Source: Opitutales bacterium (GTDB taxonomy: Bacteria; Verrucomicrobiota; Verrucomicrobiia; Opitutales; Oceanipulchritudinaceae). Taken from it: DNA of 16,789 nucleotides. The position numbers were made by a program, and so were the translations under genes. Shown piece by piece: positions 5,948 to 12,464 of this stretch (position 1 is the stretch's first letter; each line of letters begins with the position of its first letter). The DNA lies in contig SKLD01000242.1 in the NCBI GenBank assembly GCA_007123395.1, forward strand, positions 1 to 16,789, read 5' to 3'. Below the pieces are notes generated by a model, which saw nothing but the letters and a program-made list of their open reading frames with translations, did no database searches and was not told the origin of the DNA.

Positions 5948-7234
5948 TCAGGCAAACGGATCCATTACCGAACCGAAGTCGGCGTCGTAGAGGCGTTTGA
6001 ACGCGCGTATGGCCTGCGCGTCAGTCATGTTGGCGAGAAAATCGCAGAGATAGCGCAGGCGCTGTGCATCGGACTCCGCCGCCGACACCCAGGCTGCGAA
6101 CGGGTCGGGCAGGATGCGCAGGCGGCGTTGCGGACCCGGCATGCCGTGCCGCAGGTAGGCCTCGTGCAAGCGTTCAAGGACAAATCCGCCCTTGAACTCA
6201 ATCTGCTGGAGCGATGCCGAACGGAAAATTAGGTCGAAGGCGATGCGTTTGTGCAGCTCACAAACTTCGCGCACCTTTGCATCAACCTCGAGTCGGAAAC
6301 GGTGGCGGTTCGTCTTGTGCGCCAAGGGAGAGTCCGCCGGAACGAGCGAACAGGCCTTGATGAACTGCCCAATGCGAATGCCGACGCGCGGCTCGAAACC
6401 GCCGCGCCGGATCTCATCGATCATCTCGTCGAGAATCGTCCGCTGATAGCTGCTGAGATTGTCCAGCTCCTCCGCCCACGCGCGCAGCGATTCCGGCGAA
6501 ATAAAGCGCGCCTGCACCCCGTCGACGATGTCGTGCAAGGAGTAAGCCGTGTCGTCCGCCCAGTCCATGATCTGGCATTCGAGGCTCTTCAGCGCATTGA
6601 GCGCGGCCGGGCCCGAAACACCGGTGGACTCGTCGCCCAAAACAAAAGCCCGATAAGGCGCCTGCTCATCGTAGAGAAAGTGGTTGGCGGGCGTCGAGCC
6701 GTCCGGCACGGCACCGAGGCACTCGCGCCGCAGCGCTTTGTACTTCATCGTGCCGTCGAGAAAGGCCCGCGTCGGCCGCATGCCGGTAGGCCGTTTCGGG
6801 CGCGGATAGATCAATTCCGTGAGAATACGGAGGGTTTGCGCATTCCCCTCGAACCCGCCGGAGGTAGCCATCAGTTCATTCAGCTTGCGCTCGCCGATAT
6901 GCCCGAAGGGCGGATGGCCCAAGTCATGGGCGAGACCAATCCCTTCAACGAGGTCAGGATCGATTTGGAAGTCCGGGCGCAGGCGGTCGCTCGTATGGTT
7001 CAGGTATTCCGCAATAGAACGGCCGATGCGGGCGACCTCGATCGTGTGTGTGAGGCGCGTGCGGTAAAAATCATACTCTCCCGACTGGAAGACCTGCGTC
7101 TTCGACTGCAACTGCCGGAACGGCGCGGAGAATAGAACCCGGTCGCGGTCCACTTGAAACGGATTGCGGTGGTCTTCCTCAGGACGTTTCCCCGGCAAAT
7201 GCACATAATCGAACTCCCCGTAAAAGCGGTTCAT
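5948..7234 (-). CDS. dgt: dGTPase-like HD-domain triphosphohydrolase
   Basis: 428 residues from the ATG at 7234; the upstream extension to 7294 lacks family similarity. Conserved elements in order: RDRVLFSAPFRQLQSKTQVF (30-49), RTRLTHTIEVA with His63, IGLAHDLGHPPFGHIGE with the metal-binding His103-Asp104, GGFEGNAQTLRIL (127-138), and MDWADDTAYSLHDIVDG (223-239) with the second-sphere Asp. This is the full Dgt/SAMHD1-type HD phosphohydrolase pattern. Members hydrolyse dGTP (or other dNTPs) to the deoxynucleoside and triphosphate, controlling dNTP pools and sometimes restricting phage. Nucleotide preference cannot be assigned from sequence alone. Length is typical of the shorter Dgt-like class. 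The AT-rich island upstream presumably contains its promoter, and the ATE-like gene follows on the same strand. Confidence 0.9.
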   Translation of the reverse strand: MNRFYGEFDYVHLPGKRPEEDHRNPFQVDRDRVLFSAPFRQLQSKTQVFQSGEYDFYRTRLTHTIEVARIGRSIAEYLNHTSDRLRPDFQIDPDLVEGIGLAHDLGHPPFGHIGERKLNELMATSGGFEGNAQTLRILTELIYPRPKRPTGMRPTRAFLDGTMKYKALRRECLGAVPDGSTPANHFLYDEQAPYRAFVLGDESTGVSGPAALNALKSLECQIMDWADDTAYSLHDIVDGVQARFISPESLRAWAEELDNLSSYQRTILDEMIDEIRRGGFEPRVGIRIGQFIKACSLVPADSPLAHKTNRHRFRLEVDAKVREVCELHKRIAFDLIFRSASLQQIEFKGGFVLERLHEAYLRHGMPGPQRRLRILPDPFAAWVSAAESDAQRLRYLCDFLANMTDAQAIRAFKRLYDADFGSVMDPFA

Positions 7235-7302
7235 AGAGCGGAAGCCAAACGGCCCCGCCCGCCCATGGCAAAACCAATCGCGCCCCACGCCCACGCCACC
7301 AC

Positions 7303-7430
7303 CAAAGCATATCTATCGCATAATTAAATTATTTGTTTTAATATACGAGAAATTAATTATTTTACATAATTAAAATCATCTCATCGATATATTCATTGCC
7401 TAAACCAACTCACACATAATTTATTTGACG
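7303..7430. other. AT-rich intergenic island
   Basis: Positions 7321-7420 contain about 20 G/C in 100 bases, against a clearly GC-rich surround. It contains three copies of CATAATTWA-like sequence (7319, 7365, 7415) roughly 46-50 bp apart, plus the palindrome TAATTAATTA-like core around 7350-7360. It lies upstream of the dGTPase-like gene and downstream of the DUF456 gene, so it most likely includes the former's promoter and possibly the latter's 3' untranslated end. There is no reading frame of note. Confidence 0.6.
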
Positions 7431-7440
7431 GGAAAGGGAT

Positions 7441-7926
7441 TTAGGCGGTGGCGAGGAAACCGGCGAGGAGGCCGCAGGCAACGGCGACGCGGGCGAGCGT
7501 GGCGGCGAGCACGCCGGCGATGGCCCCGACCCCGGCACGGGCGGCGCGGGGCAGCGAGCGCTGCTCGATCCACTCGAAGAGGACGGCGCCGATCACCGGG
7601 CCGACGAGCAATCCGACGGGCCCGAGAAGGAGGAGTCCGCCGAGGAGGCCGCAGACCGCGCCGATGACGCCCTGGCGGGTGCCTCCGAACCAGCGGGTCG
7701 CGGTGCCGCAGAGAACGAGGTCGACGAGAGCGGCGGCGGCCACGGCAACCGCCGCGAGGGTGAGGAAGGTCCATGAAACGGAAGCGGAGCCGAGCACCAG
7801 CTTGTGGGCAAGGAGTGCGACCAAACCGAGAACTGGTCCGGGAACAATCGGCACGACGGCTCCGGCGATTCCGAGGAGAAGGCAAAAGACCGCCGCGAGA
7901 TAGAGGAGGAGTTCCATGACATCCAT
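7441..7926 (-). CDS. DUF456 family membrane protein
   Basis: 161 residues from the ATG at 7926 (another ATG at 7917). The frame is open to 8076, but the extra residues are polar and unlike the family. The N-terminal hydrophobic segment is followed by GAVVPIVPGPVLGLVALLA (22-40), the hallmark 'G..lP.lPGp' of DUF456, then three further glycine- and alanine-rich helices including GVIGAVCGLLGGLLLLGPVG (86-105) and the GPVIGAVLFEWI segment. Members are small multi-pass inner-membrane proteins with no established biochemical role. The gene is divergent from dapB and upstream of the AT-rich island; it does not obviously form an operon with the dGTPase-like gene, 206 bp further on. Confidence 0.82.
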   Translation of the reverse strand: MDVMELLLYLAAVFCLLLGIAGAVVPIVPGPVLGLVALLAHKLVLGSASVSWTFLTLAAVAVAAAALVDLVLCGTATRWFGGTRQGVIGAVCGLLGGLLLLGPVGLLVGPVIGAVLFEWIEQRSLPRAARAGVGAIAGVLAATLARVAVACGLLAGFLATA

Positions 7927-8144
7927 GAAATGCGCATTCCGTGCCAGAACGGACCGGATTCTTCTAAGCCACTGGCAATCAATCGCTTTTTCGTACTGCC
8001 GCTTTAGGCCCTTGGCCTTCGCGGCAAATTTCGCCGGAATCCGGCAAATCACACCGTATCCGCCGGCATCGTCCACTCGATCAACCTACCCTACCCGGAA
8101 AATCGCCGTTGCCATTCGGCGGTGGATCAGTGGGATGGCGGGGC

Positions 8145-8879
8145 ATGAAGGTTTTGCTGAACGGTGCCGAAGGGCGCATGGGACAAACATTGATCCGGCT
8201 TGCGCCGAAGCACGGCGTGGAGTTCTCGCCGTGTCTCGACGTCGGCGACGCACTGCCGTCATCCCTCAAAGGCATTGCCGGCGTCATCGATTTCAGCCAC
8301 CACACGGCGACGGCACCCCTCGCGGATTTGTGCGCGCAGAGCGGCGTTCCGCTTCTTGTCGGAACAACGGGCCACAGTGCCGCAGAGCGCACCCGCATTG
8401 AGGTCGCGTCACAAATTTGCCCCGTGCTCTGGTCGGGCAACTATTCGGTGGGCGTCAACCTCCTCTTTTGGCTGACGCGCCGGGCGGCGGAGATTCTCGA
8501 CGCGTCCTACGAAGCGGAGGTACTGGAAATGCACCACCGCCACAAGAAAGACGCTCCGAGTGGAACGGCGGAAAACCTCGTTGAAGCTATCCGCGAGGCG
8601 CGTTCGCTTTCCGCCGAAGTCGTCCGGCACGGACGCGAAGGCATTACGGGCGCCCGCCCGGACGACGAAATCGGGGTGCATGCCGTGCGGGGGGGCGAGA
8701 TCGTGGGCGAGCACACCGTGTTTTTCATCAGTCCGCAGGACCGCGTCGAACTCACGCACCGCGCCTCTGACCGCGCCATCTTCGCGGCGGGCGCCCTGCG
8801 CGGCATCCGCTGGTTGGCGGACAAAGCGCCGGGGATCTACCGGATGGAGGACGTCCTCGGATTGAGCGGCAAGCGTTAG
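8145..8879 (+). CDS. dapB: 4-hydroxy-tetrahydrodipicolinate reductase
   Basis: 244 residues from the ATG at 8145, chosen because MKVLLNGAEGRMG begins exactly as family members do; the open frame from 8109 adds only 12 unrelated residues. GAEGRMG (7-13) is the nucleotide-binding glycine motif, LVGTTGHS (71-78) the conserved dinucleotide-site loop, and LEMHHRHKKDAPSGTA (127-142) the catalytic block with His130 and Lys134. The C-terminal DRAIFAAGALRGIRWL is also conserved. DapB reduces 4-hydroxy-tetrahydrodipicolinate to tetrahydrodipicolinate with NAD(P)H, in the route to diaminopimelate and lysine, so it feeds both protein and peptidoglycan synthesis. Somewhat short relative to the 265-275 residues of enteric DapB. 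ruvA follows after 45 nt on the same strand, suggesting co-transcription. Confidence 0.96.
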   Translation: MKVLLNGAEGRMGQTLIRLAPKHGVEFSPCLDVGDALPSSLKGIAGVIDFSHHTATAPLADLCAQSGVPLLVGTTGHSAAERTRIEVASQICPVLWSGNYSVGVNLLFWLTRRAAEILDASYEAEVLEMHHRHKKDAPSGTAENLVEAIREARSLSAEVVRHGREGITGARPDDEIGVHAVRGGEIVGEHTVFFISPQDRVELTHRASDRAIFAAGALRGIRWLADKAPGIYRMEDVLGLSGKR

Positions 8880-8924
8880 CCGCGGCTTGCCCTCACTCGC
8901 CTGCAATCCCGAATCCATTACGCC

Positions 8925-9533
8925 ATGATTGTTCACCTTAGTGGAACCCTCCTTGAAGCCACGCCCCTCGAAGCCGTCGTTGACGTCGGCGGCTTGGGCT
9001 ATGCCGTGGCCATCCCCGTGACAACAGCGGAGAAACTCCCCTCCCCCGGCAAAAACGTCAGCCTGCACACCCTCGCGGTCTACCGCGAAGACGCACAGAC
9101 CCTCTACGGATTTCACCGCCGCGAGGAACGCGACTTTTTCCGCCTTCTGACGGAAAAGGTGAGCGGCATCGGCCCGAAACTGGCCCTCGCCATCATGAGT
9201 GGTCTTTCCCTCCCCAGTCTACGGCAGGCCATTGCCGCCGGCGACGCCGCCACCCTCGCCAAGTGCCCCGGCATTGGACGTAAGACGGCGGAGCGGCTCT
9301 GCCTCGAACTCAAAGACAAGGTCGGTCTCCCCGCCGCCGCTTCGCCGGGAACCACCGGCACCCCGGCGGGCGCGCCCGCGGCAGCCGGCGACACCCGCAT
9401 CAGCGACGCCGTGGCGGCCCTCGTCGCGCTCGGCTTCAAGTTAGAGGCGGCCGACCGCGCCGTGCGCCGTGCCCTCGAAAAGGCGGAGGACGGAGCAACG
9501 ACGGAGGAGCTGGTGCGCACCGCCCTGCGCTGA
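8925..9533 (+). CDS. ruvA: Holliday junction branch migration protein RuvA
   Basis: 202 residues, the expected length. MIVHLSGTLLEATPLEAVVD opens the N-terminal OB-fold domain I. Two helix-hairpin-helix motifs follow in domain II: VSGIGPKLALAIMSGL (79-94) and CPGIGRKTAERLCLELKDK (114-132). After a Pro/Gly/Ala-rich linker (about 136-155), domain III (SDAVAALVALGFKLEAADRA, 160-179) is the three-helix bundle that contacts RuvB. RuvA binds four-way junctions as a tetramer and loads RuvB for branch migration in recombination and repair. ruvB and ruvC are not adjacent. The gene sits 45 nt behind dapB; there is no Shine-Dalgarno before the ATG. Confidence 0.97.
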   Translation: MIVHLSGTLLEATPLEAVVDVGGLGYAVAIPVTTAEKLPSPGKNVSLHTLAVYREDAQTLYGFHRREERDFFRLLTEKVSGIGPKLALAIMSGLSLPSLRQAIAAGDAATLAKCPGIGRKTAERLCLELKDKVGLPAAASPGTTGTPAGAPAAAGDTRISDAVAALVALGFKLEAADRAVRRALEKAEDGATTEELVRTALR

Positions 9534-9707
9534 GATGCGGCGCGAGGAGGACTTTTCCGCACGAAGGCAAAAAATCCCATCGGCTTGGGCACAAAGTTTA
9601 TTGTATCTAAGGGATTGCAGGGAGGCGGGAAACCAGTCAAATATCCTAGCCGGTTTGCATAAGTTTCATTTTTTCGTCTTGCTTCACACTTTAGCACGGC
9701 CCTTAAC

Positions 9708-9730
9708 TTGCACTTGTTCAATGGTATGAA
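9708..9730 (+). promoter_or_regulatory. Possible promoter motif upstream of tRNA-Lys
   Basis: CTTGCACTT (9707-9715) is followed after 9 nt by TATGAA (9725-9730), just upstream of the tRNA start at 9738. The same CTTGCACTT then TATG arrangement (8-nt gap) occurs before the pal gene. TTGCAC to TATGAA spacing (11 nt) is too short for a normal sigma-70 promoter, so if it is a promoter, TATGAA is probably the -10 and the -35 is weak (CTTAAC at 9702). Confidence 0.3.
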
Positions 9731-9737
9731 ACGATTC

Positions 9738-9813
9738 GGGCGATTAGCTCAGTTGGTAGAGCAGGAGACTTTTAATCTCTTGGTCCAGGGTTCGAGTCCC
9801 TGATCGCCCACCA
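9738..9813 (+). tRNA. tRNA-Lys (TTT), CCA encoded
   Basis: Acceptor GGGCGAT (9738-9744) pairs with ATCGCCC (9803-9809), followed by discriminator A and encoded CCA (9811-9813). The D-arm GCTCAGTTGGTAGAGC, anticodon stem-loop GACTTTTAATC with anticodon TTT, and T-arm GGGTTCGAGTCCC are intact. It decodes AAA/AAG lysine codons. No terminator is visible before the response regulator, 133 nt downstream. Confidence 0.98.
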
Positions 9814-9946
9814 CTATTCAGCCACAAACTCCACAAATGAAGGCCACCAACCATCCGACCCCATGAAGCCGCTCTTGCCGATCATACAGAGAGCAGGCCG
9901 CCGAAGCCGCCGTAAACTTGCTGATAATCCAGAAACTCAGTCGCTC

Positions 9947-10609
9947 ATGAAAAAAGTTGTCATCATCGAAGACCAGACCGCGGTGCGGGAAATGATCGCG
10001 CAGATCGTCCACGCTGAACCCGGATACGATGTCGCCGCGGAATGCGGCGACGGGCAAAGCGCGCTCGAAACCTGCCTGCGCTTGAAGCCGGACTTCATCA
10101 TCTTGGATGTCATGCTGCCCGGGCTGAACGGTGCCGAAGTTCTACGCCGCTTCTCCAAGCACCTGCCCACGGCGCGGGTCCTCGTCTTCTCCGGCTACCA
10201 AGACTCCGCGCTTCTGCGCGAACTCCTCGAAGCCGGGGCGCACGGATTTATCGGCAAATCCGCTCCGCTCACCGAGCTGCAAAAGGGCATCCAAGTCGTC
10301 GCCGAAGGCGGCAGTTACTTCAGTCCCGAGGTGGCGCAGATTCTGCGTGAGGCCATGACCAACCCGGCGGGCGTCGCCAATCCGGCCGTACACCGTCTCA
10401 CCGCGCGCGAGCGCGAAATCCTCCAGCTCATCGCCGAGAGCTACAGCACAAAGGAGATCGCGAACAAGCTGCGCATCAGCGTGAAGACCGCGGAAAACCA
10501 CCGCACCAACCTGATGAAGAAGCTCGATCTTCACGACATCGCAAGCCTCACCCGGTTCGCCATTGAATACGGGATCATTGAGCCGCCGACGCGTCCTTCA
10601 CTATCCTGA
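9947..10609 (+). CDS. NarL/LuxR-family response regulator
   Basis: 220 residues from the ATG at 9947; the 28 extra residues of the longer frame lie before the canonical start of a receiver domain. The receiver domain (about 1-120) has Glu8-Asp9, the phosphoacceptor Asp54 in FIILDVMLPGLNG, Ser82 and Lys104 (FIGKSAP), so all phosphorylation residues are present. The C-terminal helix-turn-helix of the LuxR class (about 152-214) reads LTAREREILQLIAESYSTKE then IANKLRISVKTAENHRTNLM. This is a cytoplasmic DNA-binding regulator activated by a histidine kinase. No kinase gene is adjacent, so it is an orphan within this window and its targets are unknown. It lies between tRNA-Lys and pal. Confidence 0.94.
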   Translation: MKKVVIIEDQTAVREMIAQIVHAEPGYDVAAECGDGQSALETCLRLKPDFIILDVMLPGLNGAEVLRRFSKHLPTARVLVFSGYQDSALLRELLEAGAHGFIGKSAPLTELQKGIQVVAEGGSYFSPEVAQILREAMTNPAGVANPAVHRLTAREREILQLIAESYSTKEIANKLRISVKTAENHRTNLMKKLDLHDIASLTRFAIEYGIIEPPTRPSLS

Positions 10610-10693
10610 TTTCGCCCTTCGCCCGTCGCGGCCGGATTTCCGCTCCCATCAATCGTCCCGCAACACCGGATTTTCGTTCTTTGTGCGGTTAGT

Positions 10694-10716
10694 GCTTGCA
10701 CTTCCACACGCTATGG
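10694..10716 (+). promoter_or_regulatory. Possible promoter motif upstream of pal
   Basis: CTTGCACTT (10694-10702) followed after 8 nt by TATGGG (10711-10716) repeats the pattern seen before tRNA-Lys. TTAGTG at 10688-10693 lies 17 nt before TATGGG and could act as a -35. A start here would leave a leader of about 110 nt, containing the perfect inverted repeat GGAGGC-TT-GCCTCC (10764-10777). Confidence 0.3.
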
Positions 10717-10830
10717 GAAAGCCTCTGATTCTGTCTCCGGAGCACCTGCAATCCGGCGGCACCGGAGGCTTGCCTCCTGTCAGTCCTTGCGGATACGGAA
10801 CTTTTTCCAAGCAATCTTCACACTCAGTTT

Positions 10831-11406
10831 ATGTTCAAGGCTTCCAGATGGCACCGGCTCCTCCTCGCGACTGCCGCGGTTTTCACCCTCGCCGCCTGCA
10901 CCCAGCGTCAGGCACCAGATCCGTCCATGACGGCCGTCGCGGGACAGCGCACAGCCGGTGATTCGCTCGATTGGATCAGCCCCGAGGACGTGGCCCGCGC
11001 GGAGGCGCTGGGACTGGCCATGCGCGACGCCGCCTTCGAAGCCAATGGTGACGGCGAGCGCATCGAGGGCCTGCTTCCCTCGGTCTTCTTCGATTTCGAC
11101 CAGTCTTTCATCCGGCCCGAGGACCGCCCGGCCCTGCAGGAAGCCTACGATTACTTGCAGCGCAACCGTGAGGCGCGCCTCATCATCGAAGGCCACTGCG
11201 ACTGGCGCGGCACCACCGAATACAACATGGCTCTGGGCGACCGCCGTGCCCGCAGCGCCAAACAATATCTCGTCCAGCTCGGCATCGCTGACGAAAGGAT
11301 CGAAACCGTTTCCTACGGCGATCTCCAGGCGGAGACCGAGGCCGATGAGGCGCAAATGGCCCGCGACCGGCGTGCCGACCTCGTTATCGTCCGCCCGCGG
11401 CGTTGA
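10831..11406 (+). CDS. pal: Peptidoglycan-associated lipoprotein (OmpA-like domain)
   Basis: 191 residues. The N-terminus is a lipoprotein signal: basic start, hydrophobic core LLLATAAVFTLAAC and lipobox LAAC with Cys23. An OmpA/Pal domain follows from about 85: VFFDFDQSFIRPE, then IIEGHCDWRGTTEYNMALGD and RRARSAKQYL, then IETVSYGDLQAE and a closing RRADLVIV. The EGH-x-D-x-RG-x-x-EYN pattern is the meso-diaminopimelate-binding loop of Pal, with Asp124 and Arg139 as expected contacts. The usual Thr of EGHTD is Cys122 here. Pal anchors the outer membrane to peptidoglycan, normally with TolB and the Tol complex; no tol genes lie in this window. A linker of about 60 residues separates lipid anchor and domain. 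The ATG at 10831 has no Shine-Dalgarno. Confidence 0.92.
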   Translation: MFKASRWHRLLLATAAVFTLAACTQRQAPDPSMTAVAGQRTAGDSLDWISPEDVARAEALGLAMRDAAFEANGDGERIEGLLPSVFFDFDQSFIRPEDRPALQEAYDYLQRNREARLIIEGHCDWRGTTEYNMALGDRRARSAKQYLVQLGIADERIETVSYGDLQAETEADEAQMARDRRADLVIVRPRR

Positions 11407-11452
11407 ACGCAGTCGTATTCCTCCTTGTTGCCTTTGTCCGTTTCCACTTCTC

Positions 11453-12238
11453 TCATCGGGCGAAAAGCTCGTCGCGGAAATCCCGGAAGACTGCCCATGC
11501 GCGACGGGCGGCGGAAGCATCGTAACGGGCTCCCGGGGAGTCTGCCGCTGGGTCCGTAAAACTATGCACGGCACCGCCGAATTTCACCATCTCCCAGTCG
11601 GCGCGCACCTTGCGCATCTCATCCTGAAACTCCTGCACCTCGCCCTCGGGAACATACGGGTCGGAATCCCCGTGCAGCACGAGCACGGCGGCTTTCACGG
11701 CACCCTCCCGCGAGACGGGGCGCGGCGACTCCAGATTCCCGTGGAAAGAAACCACTCCAGTGAGGTCCAACCCGTCGCGCGCCATCTCGAGTACGGTTGT
11801 TCCGCCGAAGCAGAATCCGATGGCGATAACTCGGGAAGGATCCACCCCTTCCTGTGCCCGGAGGACCTCAAGATTCTTCGCCGCCCGCGCGCGCAATTCC
11901 GAGCGGTCGCCGCCACGCAGTTTGCCCGCGGCCTGCGCGGCCTCCTGGGTGTTGGCGGGACGCGTGTCCATCCCGTAAACATCGGCAACATAAGCGGCAA
12001 AACCCTCCCCCGCGATCTTACGAGCCATTTCTTCAAAATAAGCGCGCGGCCCCATCCAATCATGGACGATAAGGATGGCCGGACGCGCCTCCCCCTCTTT
12101 CGCGGGCTTCGCGAGATACCCACGAAAGTCGGCTCCCCTCCACTCGAAAGGTACCGGCGCCGACGTCACAACAGCCCCGAAGACAAAGCCGGAGGGAAGA
12201 GTAAGAGCGAGGATGAGACAGGATTGAACGAACCGCAT
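11453..12238 (-). CDS. Exported dienelactone hydrolase family protein
   Basis: 261 residues from the ATG at 12238. MRFVQSCLILALTLPSGFVFGA is a Sec-type signal peptide with likely cleavage after about residue 22. The mature part is an alpha/beta-hydrolase of the dienelactone hydrolase family: AILIVHDWMGP (54-64), AAYVADVYG (81-89), the nucleophile elbow IAIGFCFGG with Cys143, the acid in LHGDSDPYVP (Asp193) and the general base in AVHSFTDP (His225). Cys as nucleophile is typical of this family. Exported family members are often of unknown substrate (ester or lactone hydrolysis), and activity on a true dienelactone is not implied. It is convergent with pal (46 bp between stops, no obvious terminator hairpin) and divergent from rpsA. 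Confidence 0.88.
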   Translation of the reverse strand: MRFVQSCLILALTLPSGFVFGAVVTSAPVPFEWRGADFRGYLAKPAKEGEARPAILIVHDWMGPRAYFEEMARKIAGEGFAAYVADVYGMDTRPANTQEAAQAAGKLRGGDRSELRARAAKNLEVLRAQEGVDPSRVIAIGFCFGGTTVLEMARDGLDLTGVVSFHGNLESPRPVSREGAVKAAVLVLHGDSDPYVPEGEVQEFQDEMRKVRADWEMVKFGGAVHSFTDPAADSPGARYDASAARRAWAVFRDFRDELFAR

Positions 12239-12332
12239 GAAAAAAGCGTGGAGAATCTTCGTCGCGTGAGCAAATCGAAACTGCTTGTGATTTTTTCTTG
12301 CCAGCGCTGCGCTCGTTCCCGACGTTCTCCCG

Positions 12333-12358
12333 TTTCCCGCATTCCGAAAGACGGGAAA
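12333..12358. other. Imperfectly placed hairpin in the rpsA upstream region
   Basis: TTTCCCG (12333-12339) and CGGGAAA (12352-12358) form a 7-bp stem with a 12-nt loop, about 107 nt before rpsA. No U-tract follows on either strand, so it is not a standard terminator. It may be part of the rpsA promoter or leader, or chance. The rest of 12239-12464 shows only an A/C-rich leader and no Shine-Dalgarno. Confidence 0.25.
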
Positions 12359-12464
12359 AATTGTATCACCGTAAACTCAACAAAAACAACAAACGTCAAA
12401 CCCTCAACCCGGCCGTGGCGACGCACTTCGGCGGACCCGCGCACCGGCTTAAACACACATCATC

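Noticed and set aside
6251..7135. 294-codon plus-strand frame opposite the dGTPase-like gene
   Set aside because: No recognisable domain; the HD and other motifs are all on the minus strand.
7927..8076. Longer start for the DUF456 protein
   Set aside because: The added 50 residues are polar and basic, unlike the family, which begins at the first membrane helix.
9571..9621. Possible terminator after ruvA (AATCCC / GGGATT)
   Set aside because: The arms are only 6 bp and separated by over 30 nt, with no T-tract at the right place.
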